DNA of 18,000 nt, from the NCBI GenBank assembly GCA_023853785.1, contig JAJIRX010000349.1:1-18000 (forward strand). The letters run 5' to 3'. This document shows positions 8,600-17,215 of the stretch, piece by piece (positions within the stretch are counted from its first letter, which is position 1; each line of letters begins with the position of its first letter). The position numbers and the translations under genes were made by a program. The stretch comes from Psilocybe azurescens. Lineage: Eukaryota > Basidiomycota > Agaricomycetes > Agaricales > Agrocybaceae. The notes beneath the pieces were generated by a model. It was not told where the DNA came from, did not search any database, and was given only the letters and a program-made list of their open reading frames with translations.

Positions 8600-10191
8600 A
8601 ACTAAAATTTTAATCCATCAGCAATCGCAGTCACTGCGTTTCGATAACCTTGTGGAATACAAGAGGCTCGAAGGACGTGGATGCTTGCGAGGCCGAAGGA
8701 GTTGTTCGGGAACACGATCGGAACGTTTCGATCATGCCAGTTCTGCGAGCGATGGCCAATCGGATGGAGTGTCTTGCGTGCGTTGAGGTGCTGAAAATAA
8801 GAATGAGGAATCATCTAAAGTGAGAAGATGCATCGACCTACGTAGCGAGAAAAGAGTTAGCGTAGACTAATCGTGTAGAAACTTCGTAAGAGAACGAAAG
8901 GAGATGGCATAGAGAAAGAAAGACGCATACATTTGCTGAGGACGAAGTGGATTCTCCAGAATATTAGATTCGTGTGCATGGGTGAGTGAGTATGTGTTGC
9001 GCGAGGTCTGCGGTGCGGGTGGGCGGTGTTACGATTATCAACACACGAATGAAGGCGAAGGAGAGAGCAGCAGAAAAACATACCAGACACCCCGGTTTCA
9101 ACTCCAGCAGCTTCTCACACAATTGCTTCACCCGCTCCTCCATCTCCTGCGCGCGTGCCCAGTCTCCCACCTTGCTGAACTCCATGTTAGTCTGGCTCTC
9201 GCCCTTCTTGTACTCAAGCGGGAGGTCGAGCAGGATGATGCGCTGCCGCATGGTGGGATGTGTGATGTCTTTGTTGAGGAGTACGCCTGAGAGCACGCGC
9301 GATTCTTCGATCTCGCCGACCGGGATGTTCTCGACGCGTGCATATCTCTTTATATCAGCATTCGTCTGCCTATGCACATGGCCCTGCCTGCCTCCGCCTA
9401 TGCCCTCCCCGCCGCAGCTGCAGCCACGGGAGCGACACCATGGCCGTGGCTCTCAGCGACAGTGTACACCGCCTGCAACGCGAGCGTACACATCATATCC
9501 GACTAGCATGTGAAGAACTTGGCGCCGATGGATGTCTTGATAAGGCTGAGCATTTGTGCGTCGGCGGTGTCGATGGGGCGAAGATGCGCTGGATGATGGA
9601 GAGCGCCTCGGCGAGGACTTTGTTGTAGGCGGAGATGATGACGAAGGGGTGGATGTCCCGCTCAAGCTGGGAGAGGGGCTGCGCGAGGATTTCGCCGGCT
9701 GTGTAGTGGATGGAGTAACGGGAGAGAGGGAGAGAGGGAGGGAGGTAAGTGAGAGAGGAAAAAGAAGAGGGGTGACTGCACACCAAGGATGATAACACTG
9801 GTGGTGTCGTCGCCACACTCCTCGTCCTGGGTCCTGCTGAGCTCGATCATGTTCTTCGCGGCGGGGTGTGCGACGTCGATCTCGCGCAGGATCACGTTGC
9901 CGGCGTGGGTCAGTCTGCATGTATGAGGGAGAACAGGAACAGGATTGGGATTAGAAACGGGATGAGGTCAAGGTCGGAATCAGAATTATGGCATTGGGAT
10001 ATTGAAAAAGAGAGGAAAGACGCACAGGATGCCACCCATGGATTGAGGATCATATTGAGTATAGCTTTGGGGCCCAGACACTCTGCGACCTCTGCACATT
10101 ACCATCGCCATCACGATCTTTAGTGGTGCTGGTCCAGGATAAGATGCCGGGAAGCGCACCTTTGCAGCAGTGATGTTGGATGTATATCTGC
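8600..10191 (-). pseudogene. CCT3: T-complex chaperonin subunit gamma (CCT3), decayed N-terminal half
   Basis: The minus strand shows exons in the right order for CCT-gamma, a subunit of the cytosolic TRiC chaperonin that folds actin and tubulin. About 10191-10160 has SNITAAK; 10091-10026 has VAECLGPKAIL; 9914-9784 has REIDVAHPAAKNMIELS and then CGDDTTSVIIL; 9698-9084 has RDIHPFVIISAYNK, MLSLIKTSIGAKF, DIKRYARV, LNKDITHP and LEYKKGESQTN; 9006 on has DLAQHIL; 8790 on has a degenerate NARKT patch. Introns with pyrimidine-rich ends separate them. Damage: a one-base loss near 10040, a frameshift near 9576, TAG at 9504-9506 where the family has Trp, loss of about four codons after MRQRI, and Gly to Asp in the conserved GDGTT nucleotide-binding motif. 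The initiator exon and everything after about residue 260 (family about 550) are missing. Confidence 0.8.
9715..9775. repeat. GA-rich purine tract (pyrimidine tract of a CCT3 intron)
   Basis: gagagagggagagagggagggagg on the plus strand lies inside the intron between the GDDTT exon and the following one. On the coding strand it is a long polypyrimidine tract close to the acceptor. Confidence 0.6.
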
Positions 10192-10286
10192 CCCTACACC
10201 AACCAAATAGACCAGGAGCGCAAATGACGATAAAGAAGATACATATTTTGAGTCTACTCGGAAGAAATGGGCCAGAAGCAAAGAAC

Positions 10287-10300
10287 AAGCAAGCTGTAAC
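10287..10300. repeat. 14-bp target-site duplication, left copy
   Basis: aagcaagctgtaac, identical to 11831-11844. It bounds the 5' side of the LINE insertion. Confidence 0.9.
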
Positions 10301-10302
10301 CA

Positions 10303-11582
10303 ATGTCACACCCGTACCGTCACCATCCCCACATACGTGGTCGCATCGAGCCTCTTCCTCCAGAGGGGGCACCTATTATTCCGCGTGCTCCTCGTCGAGC
10401 ACGCACACCTGAATCGCCAGAGGCCTCTCAGGAAAATCCACTCTCGCTGGTCACAAGGTCCCCGGTTTCGAAAAGAGTTATTAAGAAGGGCAAAACTATA
10501 GGTGACACCCCTTCACCTCCACCCTCGATCCAAATTACCTCCACAGAACCACCCCAACATGTCGAAGGCTCTACGCCTGCAATACTCAGCCAACCCACAC
10601 CGACACCGCCTGATACCGGGGCACCGGGACAGGCTTTCATGGAGCTCCTTACCTCCCAACTCGAAATCGTCTTAAAGACGCTCGAGACTATGATTCAAAG
10701 TAAACCCGACATTGCTCAAATCGACCTCAGTCAAACCAGACAGGTTCTACGCAGACTAGACGACTGCCTAAAACCTCGAGTAGCACCAGAACGGAACCAA
10801 GTCCCACATGCTAAGCTGAACCCCGCCACGTCGACTAAAAGCTACGCTGAAGCAACTGCACCCACCACGAAAGGCTCCAAACCCCAACAACGCCCCACCC
10901 CACAAAAGACCAACACCGACAAACAGATCCCACATGGAAGAGGGAACTTCTCCCGACTGATCGTAGATTTCGGCGAGGGTGAAGTCAAGAGACGTCTTCC
11001 GAGCTCCATCAGAAATCGGCTCAATGCTCTGAAAGCTCCATACTCTGATTCCCTTAGGTTCCAATTCAGTGGCGCTGAGTTCTCGCGACATGGAAAACTG
11101 ATCCTTACCGTCACGCCTCGCTCTGCGGTTGCATCAGTTCTGCGGGAACACCAGAGTAGTATTATCTCCTGCCTGCGCAACGCACTCGAAATTCCAGACG
11201 ACAATCCAATTCTCATGTATCCGGACCGCCCGTGGCATCGAGTCGTCATCCACAAGATCCCGCTCAATCCCAAGGGGAGAAAGGATGGCGGCTATGCGGG
11301 AATGGCTGGGATGACTATCTCGAAACCATCCATCGTGAATGGACGGAGTACAACCCGGTTGCAAAGTTTGTTCCAACATTTGCCCGAGAGCGCTTACTCG
11401 TCCCAAAATCCGCACCCATTGAGGTCTTGAAAGCTAGAGAATCGATATCGCTCTGTGTTGCCTTTGAGGACGTCAAACATGCCAGGAGACTAATCCAGGA
11501 AGGTGCCTTCTTCCTCGGCACCCACTGCCGAGCCTCTCCTACCGGCCCAGGGCTCCGAGGCCTAGGGATTAATTTGTCGTAG
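10303..11582 (+). pseudogene. LINE ORF1 (Gag-like RNA-binding protein), one frameshift
   Basis: The first frame runs from ATG 10303 to 11430; the continuation is in the frame 11232-11582, so one shift lies between about 11270 and 11310. The N-terminus is Pro/Arg/Ser-rich and disordered; residues about 105-150 form an amphipathic, possibly coiled-coil helix (LTSQLEIVLKTLETMIQ); a linker rich in Thr, Pro and Lys follows; then a folded part with RLIVDFGEGEVKRRLPSSIR, LRFQFSGAEFSRHGKL and, after the shift, NGWDDYLETIHREWTEYNP and FFLGTHCRAS. This layout matches ORF1 proteins of fungal Tad/I-like LINEs. The CCHC zinc knuckles usual at the C-terminus are absent: after the single Cys in THCRAS the frame stops at 11580. 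Confidence 0.75.
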
Positions 11583-11809
11583 TGTACACTCCATTCTTTC
11601 TTGCACTTCATTGAGGTGCCCTCGCCGCCCATTTGCTTCTTGCAAAGCACTCACATATCCTCATTACTTTCATCTGATCCTTTAGATACACAAATCCCGC
11701 CACTCTCGGAGAACCGTGCCTTAGTAGATACTCTAGCGTAGGGTGGTGCTTCCTTGCACCCGTGTGTCTTAGCGCTCTGACCGCTTCTTACACGTTAATA
11801 AACTGATTC
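11583..11809 (+). other. LINE 3' untranslated region
   Basis: Non-coding tail between the ORF1 stop and the A run. It contains the GGTGC/GCACC hairpin at 11745-11760 and AATAAA at 11797-11802, eight bases before the A run starts. Confidence 0.7.
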
Positions 11810-11830
11810 AAAAAAAAAAAAAAAAAAAAA

Positions 11831-11844
11831 AAGCAAGCTGTAAC
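11831..11844. repeat. 14-bp target-site duplication, right copy
   Basis: aagcaagctgtaac, identical to 10287-10300. The two leading A residues merge with the poly(A) tail. Confidence 0.9.
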
Positions 11845-12160
11845 GTTTCTGCCTAAAATGGAACATGCCGGAATTGCACACGGCACAACCGTTGGACTAT
11901 CTGTCCCGAGATAAGTCTGAACCAAGTCAGGCTTCGACGTTACAGCTCTCAGATCGTCACACCCGTTACTCCAGTACATGTTTCCTGGGGCGGCCGTGGA
12001 CTTATATGGTAGCGGGAAACCCAGACCGCTACACAAGCGGAACCACACGGCGATAAAATTAGATCGGAGCTTGAATAAATGTCCCTACACCCCAATCGTC
12101 TCACCACTTGAGGCGTTAAATTCTACGGTGGTATTACACTATGGCTATCAAGCCCATGCT

Positions 12161-12274
12161 ATGACCTCAATTGCAAGCTCAATGCGCAATTTATTCATGA
12201 ACCTGTTATTACTCTTCTCTTTTGTAATGGCAAGCCTCGCCACCAGCACCGTCGGCGCCATCCCCCAACTCTAG
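12161..12274 (+). CDS. Possible short exon encoding a signal peptide
   Basis: The frame MTSIASSMRNLFMNLLLLFS and onward ends AIPQL with TAG at 12272-12274. A basic start, a long hydrophobic core and small residues near ATSTVGA look like a secretion signal with a cleavage site. No downstream exon on this strand was identified, and the end overlaps the membrane-protein gene on the other strand. It may be chance, or a fragment of a secreted-protein gene. Confidence 0.2.
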   Translation: MTSIASSMRNLFMNLLLLFSFVMASLATSTVGAIPQL

Positions 12275-13060
12275 GTCACACAAATATAATCATCAGAAAG
12301 ACATACCGAGCTACGAACCGCAACAATTATCAGTACGGGCTTGATATAATACTGAAATTTTGTGCAGGAGACCTTATCACGCTGAATGACAGAACCATTA
12401 TGGAGATGGCATATAGCAGAAGTGCGAGCGGGTACGCCACGGCCAAATCTACCACTGACATTACCATATACTTGAATATTCCTTGCAGGCCGGATGGTAT
12501 TATGCGTATGCTGGAGACTCCAGAGGAATTCAATCTGCATCCAATGAGAAATGTGGAAGACACAGCAACGCCTAGCGAGATGAATGTCAGACCACTTTCG
12601 ATGTGACTGAAGAGACTGAGGTTCGTGTCGGTGGATGGGTTGGTAAACGGCCCTGTTAGAACCACCACAGCACCTAAGAGACCTATAACAGCATAAAAAG
12701 CGATTAATAGGAATGTGAATGCGGAATATCGCTCTCCGATGCTCACCATGTTCCGCAACAAAAACTAGCAGCGGGACCCAACATGAACTTCTCCACATAT
12801 TAAAGCACCTCCATATCTCTGAACAACGTAGAGACATAATAATAAAGAAGTATCATATACAGTAATGCCTTCATTAACCACAGACTAGTAGACCATCTGA
12901 TACAATAAGCGTGGAATAGAACAGAAACTCATCGAGTATGAACATCCACGACAGGCCTGCTCCTATCGTCTCGGAGATGAACTCCGGAGTGTCTCCATTT
13001 CCCAAGCCCGCCAACCCGTGCGTGGCATACGAGTAACATTGAGACAACTCTAAAGAGAAG
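12275..13060 (-). CDS. Multi-pass integral membrane protein, N-terminus missing
   Basis: Minus-strand exons: about 13060-12879 (after a TCTTTAG acceptor), 12818-12747 and 12682 to about 12340, with introns of 60 and 64 nt. They join in phase. In order they encode FILDEFLFYSTLIVSDGLLV, a short Trp/Arg-rich loop (IWRCFNMWR), a helix (WVPLLVFVAEH), another (GLLGAVVVL), an Asn/Thr-rich loop, a helix with GLTFISLGVAVSSTFLIGCR, and VVDLAVAYPLALLLYAIS. A last hydrophobic piece, KPVLIIVAVRSS, lies in a different frame about 12345-12305. The order strongly resembles the large basidiomycete family of six- or seven-helix proteins of unknown role that share the SD...V.R.W and SL..N/V...LI..R patterns. 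The first one or two helices are missing, and the frame change near 12375 could be a very short intron or damage. Confidence 0.55.
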
Positions 13061-13111
13061 AAGAGAAGAGAGGGCCAGGCGCATCGGCCTTCAACCTTCA
13101 ACCTTCAACAA

Positions 13112-13360
13112 GCAGCCTTCGATCTGAATGGTGATCACCGATTCGAGGTTCGTGCTGTATGGAAATCAACGTATGATCGCATATATGTGAATCAAACAAT
13201 GAAAGCAAAGGCTAATATCCAGCTTATTGGAGCTAATGCCTATCCCGAACGTACGGTCCCAGTGACTCGGTTGGTTTCGAGCATACGAAGAGCAGCTAAG
13301 ATGACCAATGCGTGGATTCTGTTCCGAGCCCAAGAACGTCATAGCATCGCGCGAGTGTAG
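13112..13360 (+). CDS. Fragment with HMG-box-like start (NAWILFR)
   Basis: An open frame of 82 codons contains FEVRAVWKSTYDRIYVNQTM and near its end KMTNAWILFRAQERHSIARV before TAG at 13358-13360. NAWILFR preceded by a basic stretch is the hallmark of the first helix of fungal MATA-type HMG boxes (consensus near RPxNAFILYR). The remaining two helices of the box are not found downstream, so this is at best a fragment or one exon. No good ATG opens the frame. It lies head-to-head with the membrane-protein gene. A chance match of the motif cannot be excluded. Confidence 0.35.
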   Translation, partial: AAFDLNGDHRFEVRAVWKSTYDRIYVNQTMKAKANIQLIGANAYPERTVPVTRLVSSIRRAAKMTNAWILFRAQERHSIARV

Positions 13361-15160
13361 AATGTCTGTCTAACAGAACGGGATCCGTCTACCGGTGGCG
13401 GGCTTTCGATGGTTCGCGTTAAGACGGGGTAATGCAGCTGCGCAGAACACGAATAAAGGAAAGTAGGGATAGGACTGAAAAGAAGTGTGGATGGATGTAC
13501 TCTTAGAGGATGAGTGTCCGTAAGATATCCGACATCTGAGTATCGTGTCCACAGGCGCTTTTGTTCAGATGGTCGATGTATTTGAGAAAACACATAGATC
13601 GGTAGAAAATTGCAAACTGACAAGGGAAAAGAGCTTGAAAGTCAAAATGTCAGTCACTAGCGAGATGCGGATCATTGGAGGGTGGGAGAGAAATACATGC
13701 TTACAGAAAATTTGAGCCACCTTTCGTCGCTCTCCATCATTCCCCTCTTCTAGGATGGACCTCGCACGCGCCTTCGTATCCCACGGGAGGATGTACAACA
13801 CCCCTGCCCGAGCCCTCTCCATATCACCTCCCTCTCCCTTCCTCTCCCTCTCTCAGCTTCCACCCTACTGCATCCACATTTTCTATCGAGCTCTACGCCA
13901 CCTGCACTCGCACCCGCAATCTTCCCTGATCGCGACCCGCACCCTGGCCGTCTACCACCCGAGTAAACTGTCTTCGATGTTGTGTCTGTGACTGTTCCTC
14001 ATAGAGGGCAGATTGTCCCACCGCTACGCGATCTCGGAGCTTTCCATGGTTGTACCTTGAAAGTACGTCAGTGAGTATGAATGCGGGTAGCCAAAGAGCA
14101 GAAGGGAAAGGAAGGGAACAAGAAAACGTCGGCGTTGGGAAGAAGTGGATGCGGGTTGGATGTCGATGATTATTACGGGGTATATGCGTAAATTTATGCA
14201 TGTACACGGTGAGGACGAGTGATCATGGGAGTAAGATGAGAATGGGAATGTAATGGGAACGAGGATGAGGATGCAAATAATAATGCACAGTGACTTACGG
14301 ATCGTACGTGCAGGGGCTACAGTATTATGCTGTAGGGTACGACGGATGATAAACCGGACATCAAGTCATCAAGCGTAGCGAAGCAGGGTACAAAAGTTAA
14401 AACAGGACAGGGAGATGGTTGTCGGACAAAAATTAAAAGATGCATACATGTATCCTCTTACTGGGGTGGGTTGAAGCTGAAGCTGACGTTGATGCATGTT
14501 GGCCCAGGGACCGCGCTGTCTGTGCTTCCACAGATGTTGAATCCGGCGGCGCCAGCTCTGAGAGTTATATCAGTACCTCCCCTTCCGCCTGCTTTTCGGT
14601 GTCGGTCACCCCAGCCGCGATGAAGCATCCCACCATCCCGACAGCCACTTCATCTGCGTCCTCTTTGACCGTAACGGGATTGAATAGACTCTTGTGCCCC
14701 CGGGGTTGGGTCGTCGTATCGGGTCTGGCCAGCAATGGGACTTGGAGGAGTGGCCTGGCTCGCACTCATACTCAGTATCAGGTTCGCCTCGCGAGGGTGC
14801 TGAACGTTTCGGACGGACAGAGAAATCAACTGAGGGGTTTGGAATGATATCGGTTCGTGAGTTGACCCCGGTCCGAGCCTGCACACGCACACAATCACGA
14901 GCAATATCCATCACTCTCAGATTGCTCCACCCGCTGCGGGCCTGTGAGCATTCCCGTGACGTATGTGCAGGACATGAGCTATCTCATAAAACCAGATCTA
15001 TACAGCAAATACACGCCTCAGACAGTTTATGGAAATGCTCAACAAGGGTTTATAGCCCATCATGTGCTCTTATTGAGACGCAGGGGGTGGTAGTGTATTC
15101 GTGGAGGAATCTCTACAGAGAGAAAAGCCAGTTGGTGCTAGGTAGGCGGCAGCGCTCGTG
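13361..15160. other. Long stretch without a recognised gene
   Basis: Coding-like pieces occur but none could be assigned. On the minus strand 13700-13822 reads ILPWDTKARARSILEEGNDG and is followed by a GTAAGC donor-like site, and 13570-13510 reads YIDHLNKSACGHDTQMSDIL. On 14440-14900 both strands have open frames of moderate length with no motif. These may be decayed exons. Confidence 0.35.
14317..14335. other. Short hairpin CTACAG / CTGTAG
   Basis: Six-base perfect stem with a seven-base loop, in non-coding DNA. No T-run follows, and it is not assigned a function. Confidence 0.4.
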
Positions 15161-15163
15161 GTT

Positions 15164-15192
15164 ACGAGTCCTTTACGTAAGTAAAGACTCGT
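15164..15192. repeat. Near-perfect 29-bp inverted repeat
   Basis: acgagtcctttac and gtaaagactcgt flank the centre gtaa, with one unpaired base. It could be a transposon end or a protein-binding palindrome. Confidence 0.6.
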
Positions 15193-15430
15193 TCTTTTAC
15201 ACAGGGACCCAGCGAGGGCGCAATGTCAAGAATCTATCTTTGTGCGAATATATTTCCTGTTTTGTCCTTAATAACGTGACGTGAACGTGAATTGCTTTTG
15301 TAAAACCGGCTTCTCCCGAGTTATTTTTTGCCGAATGATGCGCTTTATAATCGGCGAGTCAGATGATTTGAGGAGCCAGAATCTCGTGATTCCGTGTGGT
15401 TGGTAGGCTCGTCCCCATCCGGCTTCGCGA

Positions 15431-15456
15431 CACGTGCTATCACTAAAGTGCACGTG
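15431..15456. promoter_or_regulatory. Two CACGTG E-boxes 20 bp apart
   Basis: Exact CACGTG at 15431-15436 and 15451-15456, spaced 20 bp start to start, about two helical turns. CACGTG is the site of fungal bHLH factors of the Pho4/Cbf1 class. They lie about 250 bp upstream of the ATG at 15703 and could serve that gene. Confidence 0.35.
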
Positions 15457-15512
15457 GTTTGTGAGAGTGAACTCGACAACTCGCGTAGCCGGCTGGTCCA
15501 TCTCGGGCCACT

Positions 15513-15531
15513 TTTGGCGGAGCCCGCCAAA
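15513..15531. other. Inverted repeat TTTGGCGG / CCGCCAAA
   Basis: Perfect 8-bp stem with a 3-base centre. It could be a palindromic factor site between the E-boxes and the gene at 15703. Confidence 0.45.
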
Positions 15532-15702
15532 TCTTGTTGTGCTTACTTGGTGAAAAGCGTCTCGAAGTCAGAAAAAAGTGTTAAAAGTATATATATATAA
15601 AGTTATTTATATTGAATTTTAAGTCGATTTCAGTATATAACTTTTTTCAAAAATTTGCGATGTACTTTGTTGTTGTTGACAGGCCCGTGCGCAAGGAGCT
15701 CC

Positions 15703-15990
15703 ATGTCAAACATCGAAACCACGCCCATCGCCGAACGACATCCTTATTCGACATCAAAAGCATCTTCTCCCTCACTATCCTCACTCAGAGTCCCCATCCA
15801 AACTTGCTCATACAGTTGCTCCAGCGTTGTCAGCACCATCTCAGACAGCACCTACAGCACCTCGTACGACGAACATGAGAAAAAGCCTCAATGGAGTTTG
15901 CACCAACACTGTATGATGACTTCTAGTCGTCATTTAGTAATACCCCAAAGTAGCTACACTGCAGTACAGTCAATATTTACCAAGTTTTGA
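15703..15990 (+). CDS. Ser/Thr-rich N-terminus of an unrecognised protein, probably interrupted
   Basis: From ATG 15703 the frame reads MSNIETTPIAERHPYSTSKA, then a long Ser/Thr-rich, probably disordered tract with tyrosines (STISDSTYSTSYDEHEKK). Composition changes sharply after about 15930, where AT-rich repeat-like DNA begins, so codons after that are likely foreign and the gene seems cut off by an insertion. The preferred start is this ATG rather than the in-frame one at 15655, because codon use before it is poor. Many fungal transporters and signalling proteins begin with such a phosphorylatable tail; no family can be named. Confidence 0.45.
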   Translation: MSNIETTPIAERHPYSTSKASSPSLSSLRVPIQTCSYSCSSVVSTISDSTYSTSYDEHEKKPQWSLHQHCMMTSSRHLVIPQSSYTAVQSIFTKF

Positions 15991-16927
15991 AAAAAAATCA
16001 CCCTTTTAGAAACTATTTCATTCGATTCAAAATGCAAAAAAATGGTATTATGTATACCCGATTTGAGCACTTTTTGAGGTGTGGCCACCTTTTTTGACGA
16101 AGTCGACACATCAAGATTGGGGGAAATGGCCATCACCCAAAATGAGCCCGAGACGGCCCAGTCCGCTCGCGAGCTCGCTCCTTGCTTGATCATGTGCTCC
16201 TGTGATGCTATGTGACTAGAGCTCGCGAGTGTGACTGGCTGGCGAGTCTATGTGGTTGGGTGAAAGTGACTACATAAGGTTCAAATCACGTGATCCTATG
16301 CCACTTGAAGTTGAGACATGAAGCCAGACGTGTTATGTTGTAGTTAGCCTATATAGTCACCTTGAGCATGTGTTGTAGCATAGTTGACTCACTAGTAAGA
16401 GGCTAGAAGGAGACCTTTAAGTATCTACACACAGATACACACTGAAAGTATTAGGAAAATTCTAATATAATTGGGAGGTGAGTGGGTGCAATTTTATGGA
16501 TTCCTCCTGAGGAGGTGGTTTGAGGAAGAAAAATTTGGGTGTACTCACATGTCCTTCATTAAGGAAACTCATTGCAATCTGCATGATCTTTGCCTAAGTT
16601 TCTTGCTTTATTTGCCTTACAAAGCCCTGGTTTTACTTGGCACAATCTCCCACACTCGATGGGCAAGTGGAACCACACTCAAGTCTCAACTCCTTCCATC
16701 ACTTTGATAACATGACATGAATTCTGAATTCTGTTGCATTTATCATCCAGCATTTTGATTGTACTATCACCAGTGTTTGTAAATTGACACTTTTCATTTA
16801 TAACTTCACAACTGCAGCTTTGTTAAATCTAATTTTTAGCTCTCATATAGACAGCTCATATGAACATTAATCTGAATTTTTTATATTTTTATGTTCAATG
16901 TAAGGGCCAAAATATTGTAATGAATGT
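15950..16927. other. AT-rich repeat-like DNA, no gene
   Basis: A-rich runs and short frames without motifs. A TCACGTGA palindrome lies at 16287-16294, and ctcgcgag words recur between 16165 and 16250. The abrupt start next to the interrupted gene suggests a transposable element, but no matching ends were found. Confidence 0.45.
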
Positions 16928-17215
16928 GCTAAAAGTGCAAAATCAGGCTCTGACATCACAAAATAGCTCCCTTTTCTCCAGTTGTTTTGCATTGTGCATA
17001 GCAGGTCATTCATTATATAGCTTATAATTTTTTGAAGCCATAAAGTGTGAGGCAGGATGGTAAAAATATGGCCCCCACATAGTAAAATGGCTCCTTTTTC
17101 TCTATTTTTGGTATTGTGCATCATGAATTGTTCAGTATATGTAATTATAAATTTTGATGCTAAAAGTATAAGCATAAGTAAGCAAGGATGGTTCAAATCA
17201 GTCCCACAAAAAGGA
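16928..17215. repeat. Two and a half diverged tandem copies of a unit of about 122 bp
   Basis: Unit 1 is about 16928-17036, unit 2 17037-17158, unit 3 (partial) from 17159. Shared landmarks are g-c-(t/c)-(a)-taaag-like starts, aaaat(a/g)gctcc, and attgtgcat followed by a t-rich part. Unit 1 lacks a 13-bp piece (tgaggcaggatgg-like) present in units 2 and 3. Minus-strand frames through units 1 and 2 give similar peptides, which is a by-product of the duplication. Confidence 0.65.

Larger units (their letters stand above)
10301..11830 (+). mobile_element. ORF1-only LINE (non-LTR) insertion with poly(A) tail
   Basis: A 1530-bp insertion lies between perfect 14-bp direct repeats. It carries a Gag-like ORF1, a 3' untranslated region of about 235 bp, a short hairpin GGTGC-loop-GCACC at 11745-11760, AATAAA at 11797-11802, and an uninterrupted run of 23 A that reaches into the right duplication. 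No reverse transcriptase or endonuclease domain is present, although autonomous LINEs encode these downstream of ORF1. The pure A tract and exact duplication suggest a recent insertion. The first ATG is only two bases inside the left boundary, so the 5' end may be truncated. It would have moved using enzymes supplied by a related element. Confidence 0.85.

Noticed and set aside
8964..9513. Several long plus-strand frames across 8980-9630
   Set aside because: They are shadows of the GC-rich CCT-gamma exons on the minus strand and have no recognisable motifs of their own.
10428..11415. Minus-strand frames within the LINE
   Set aside because: They lie opposite the ORF1 coding sequence, whose plus-strand protein has a coherent family pattern.
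14440..15284. Open frames on both strands as a gene
   Set aside because: Both strands are open for similar lengths, the peptides are low in recognisable features, and no convincing splice sites or start context single out one strand.
16225..16295. GGTTCAAATC with an upstream TGGCTGGCGAG as a tRNA or tRNA-derived SINE
   Set aside because: The spacing is loosely right but the arms do not pair and the A-box match is poor.
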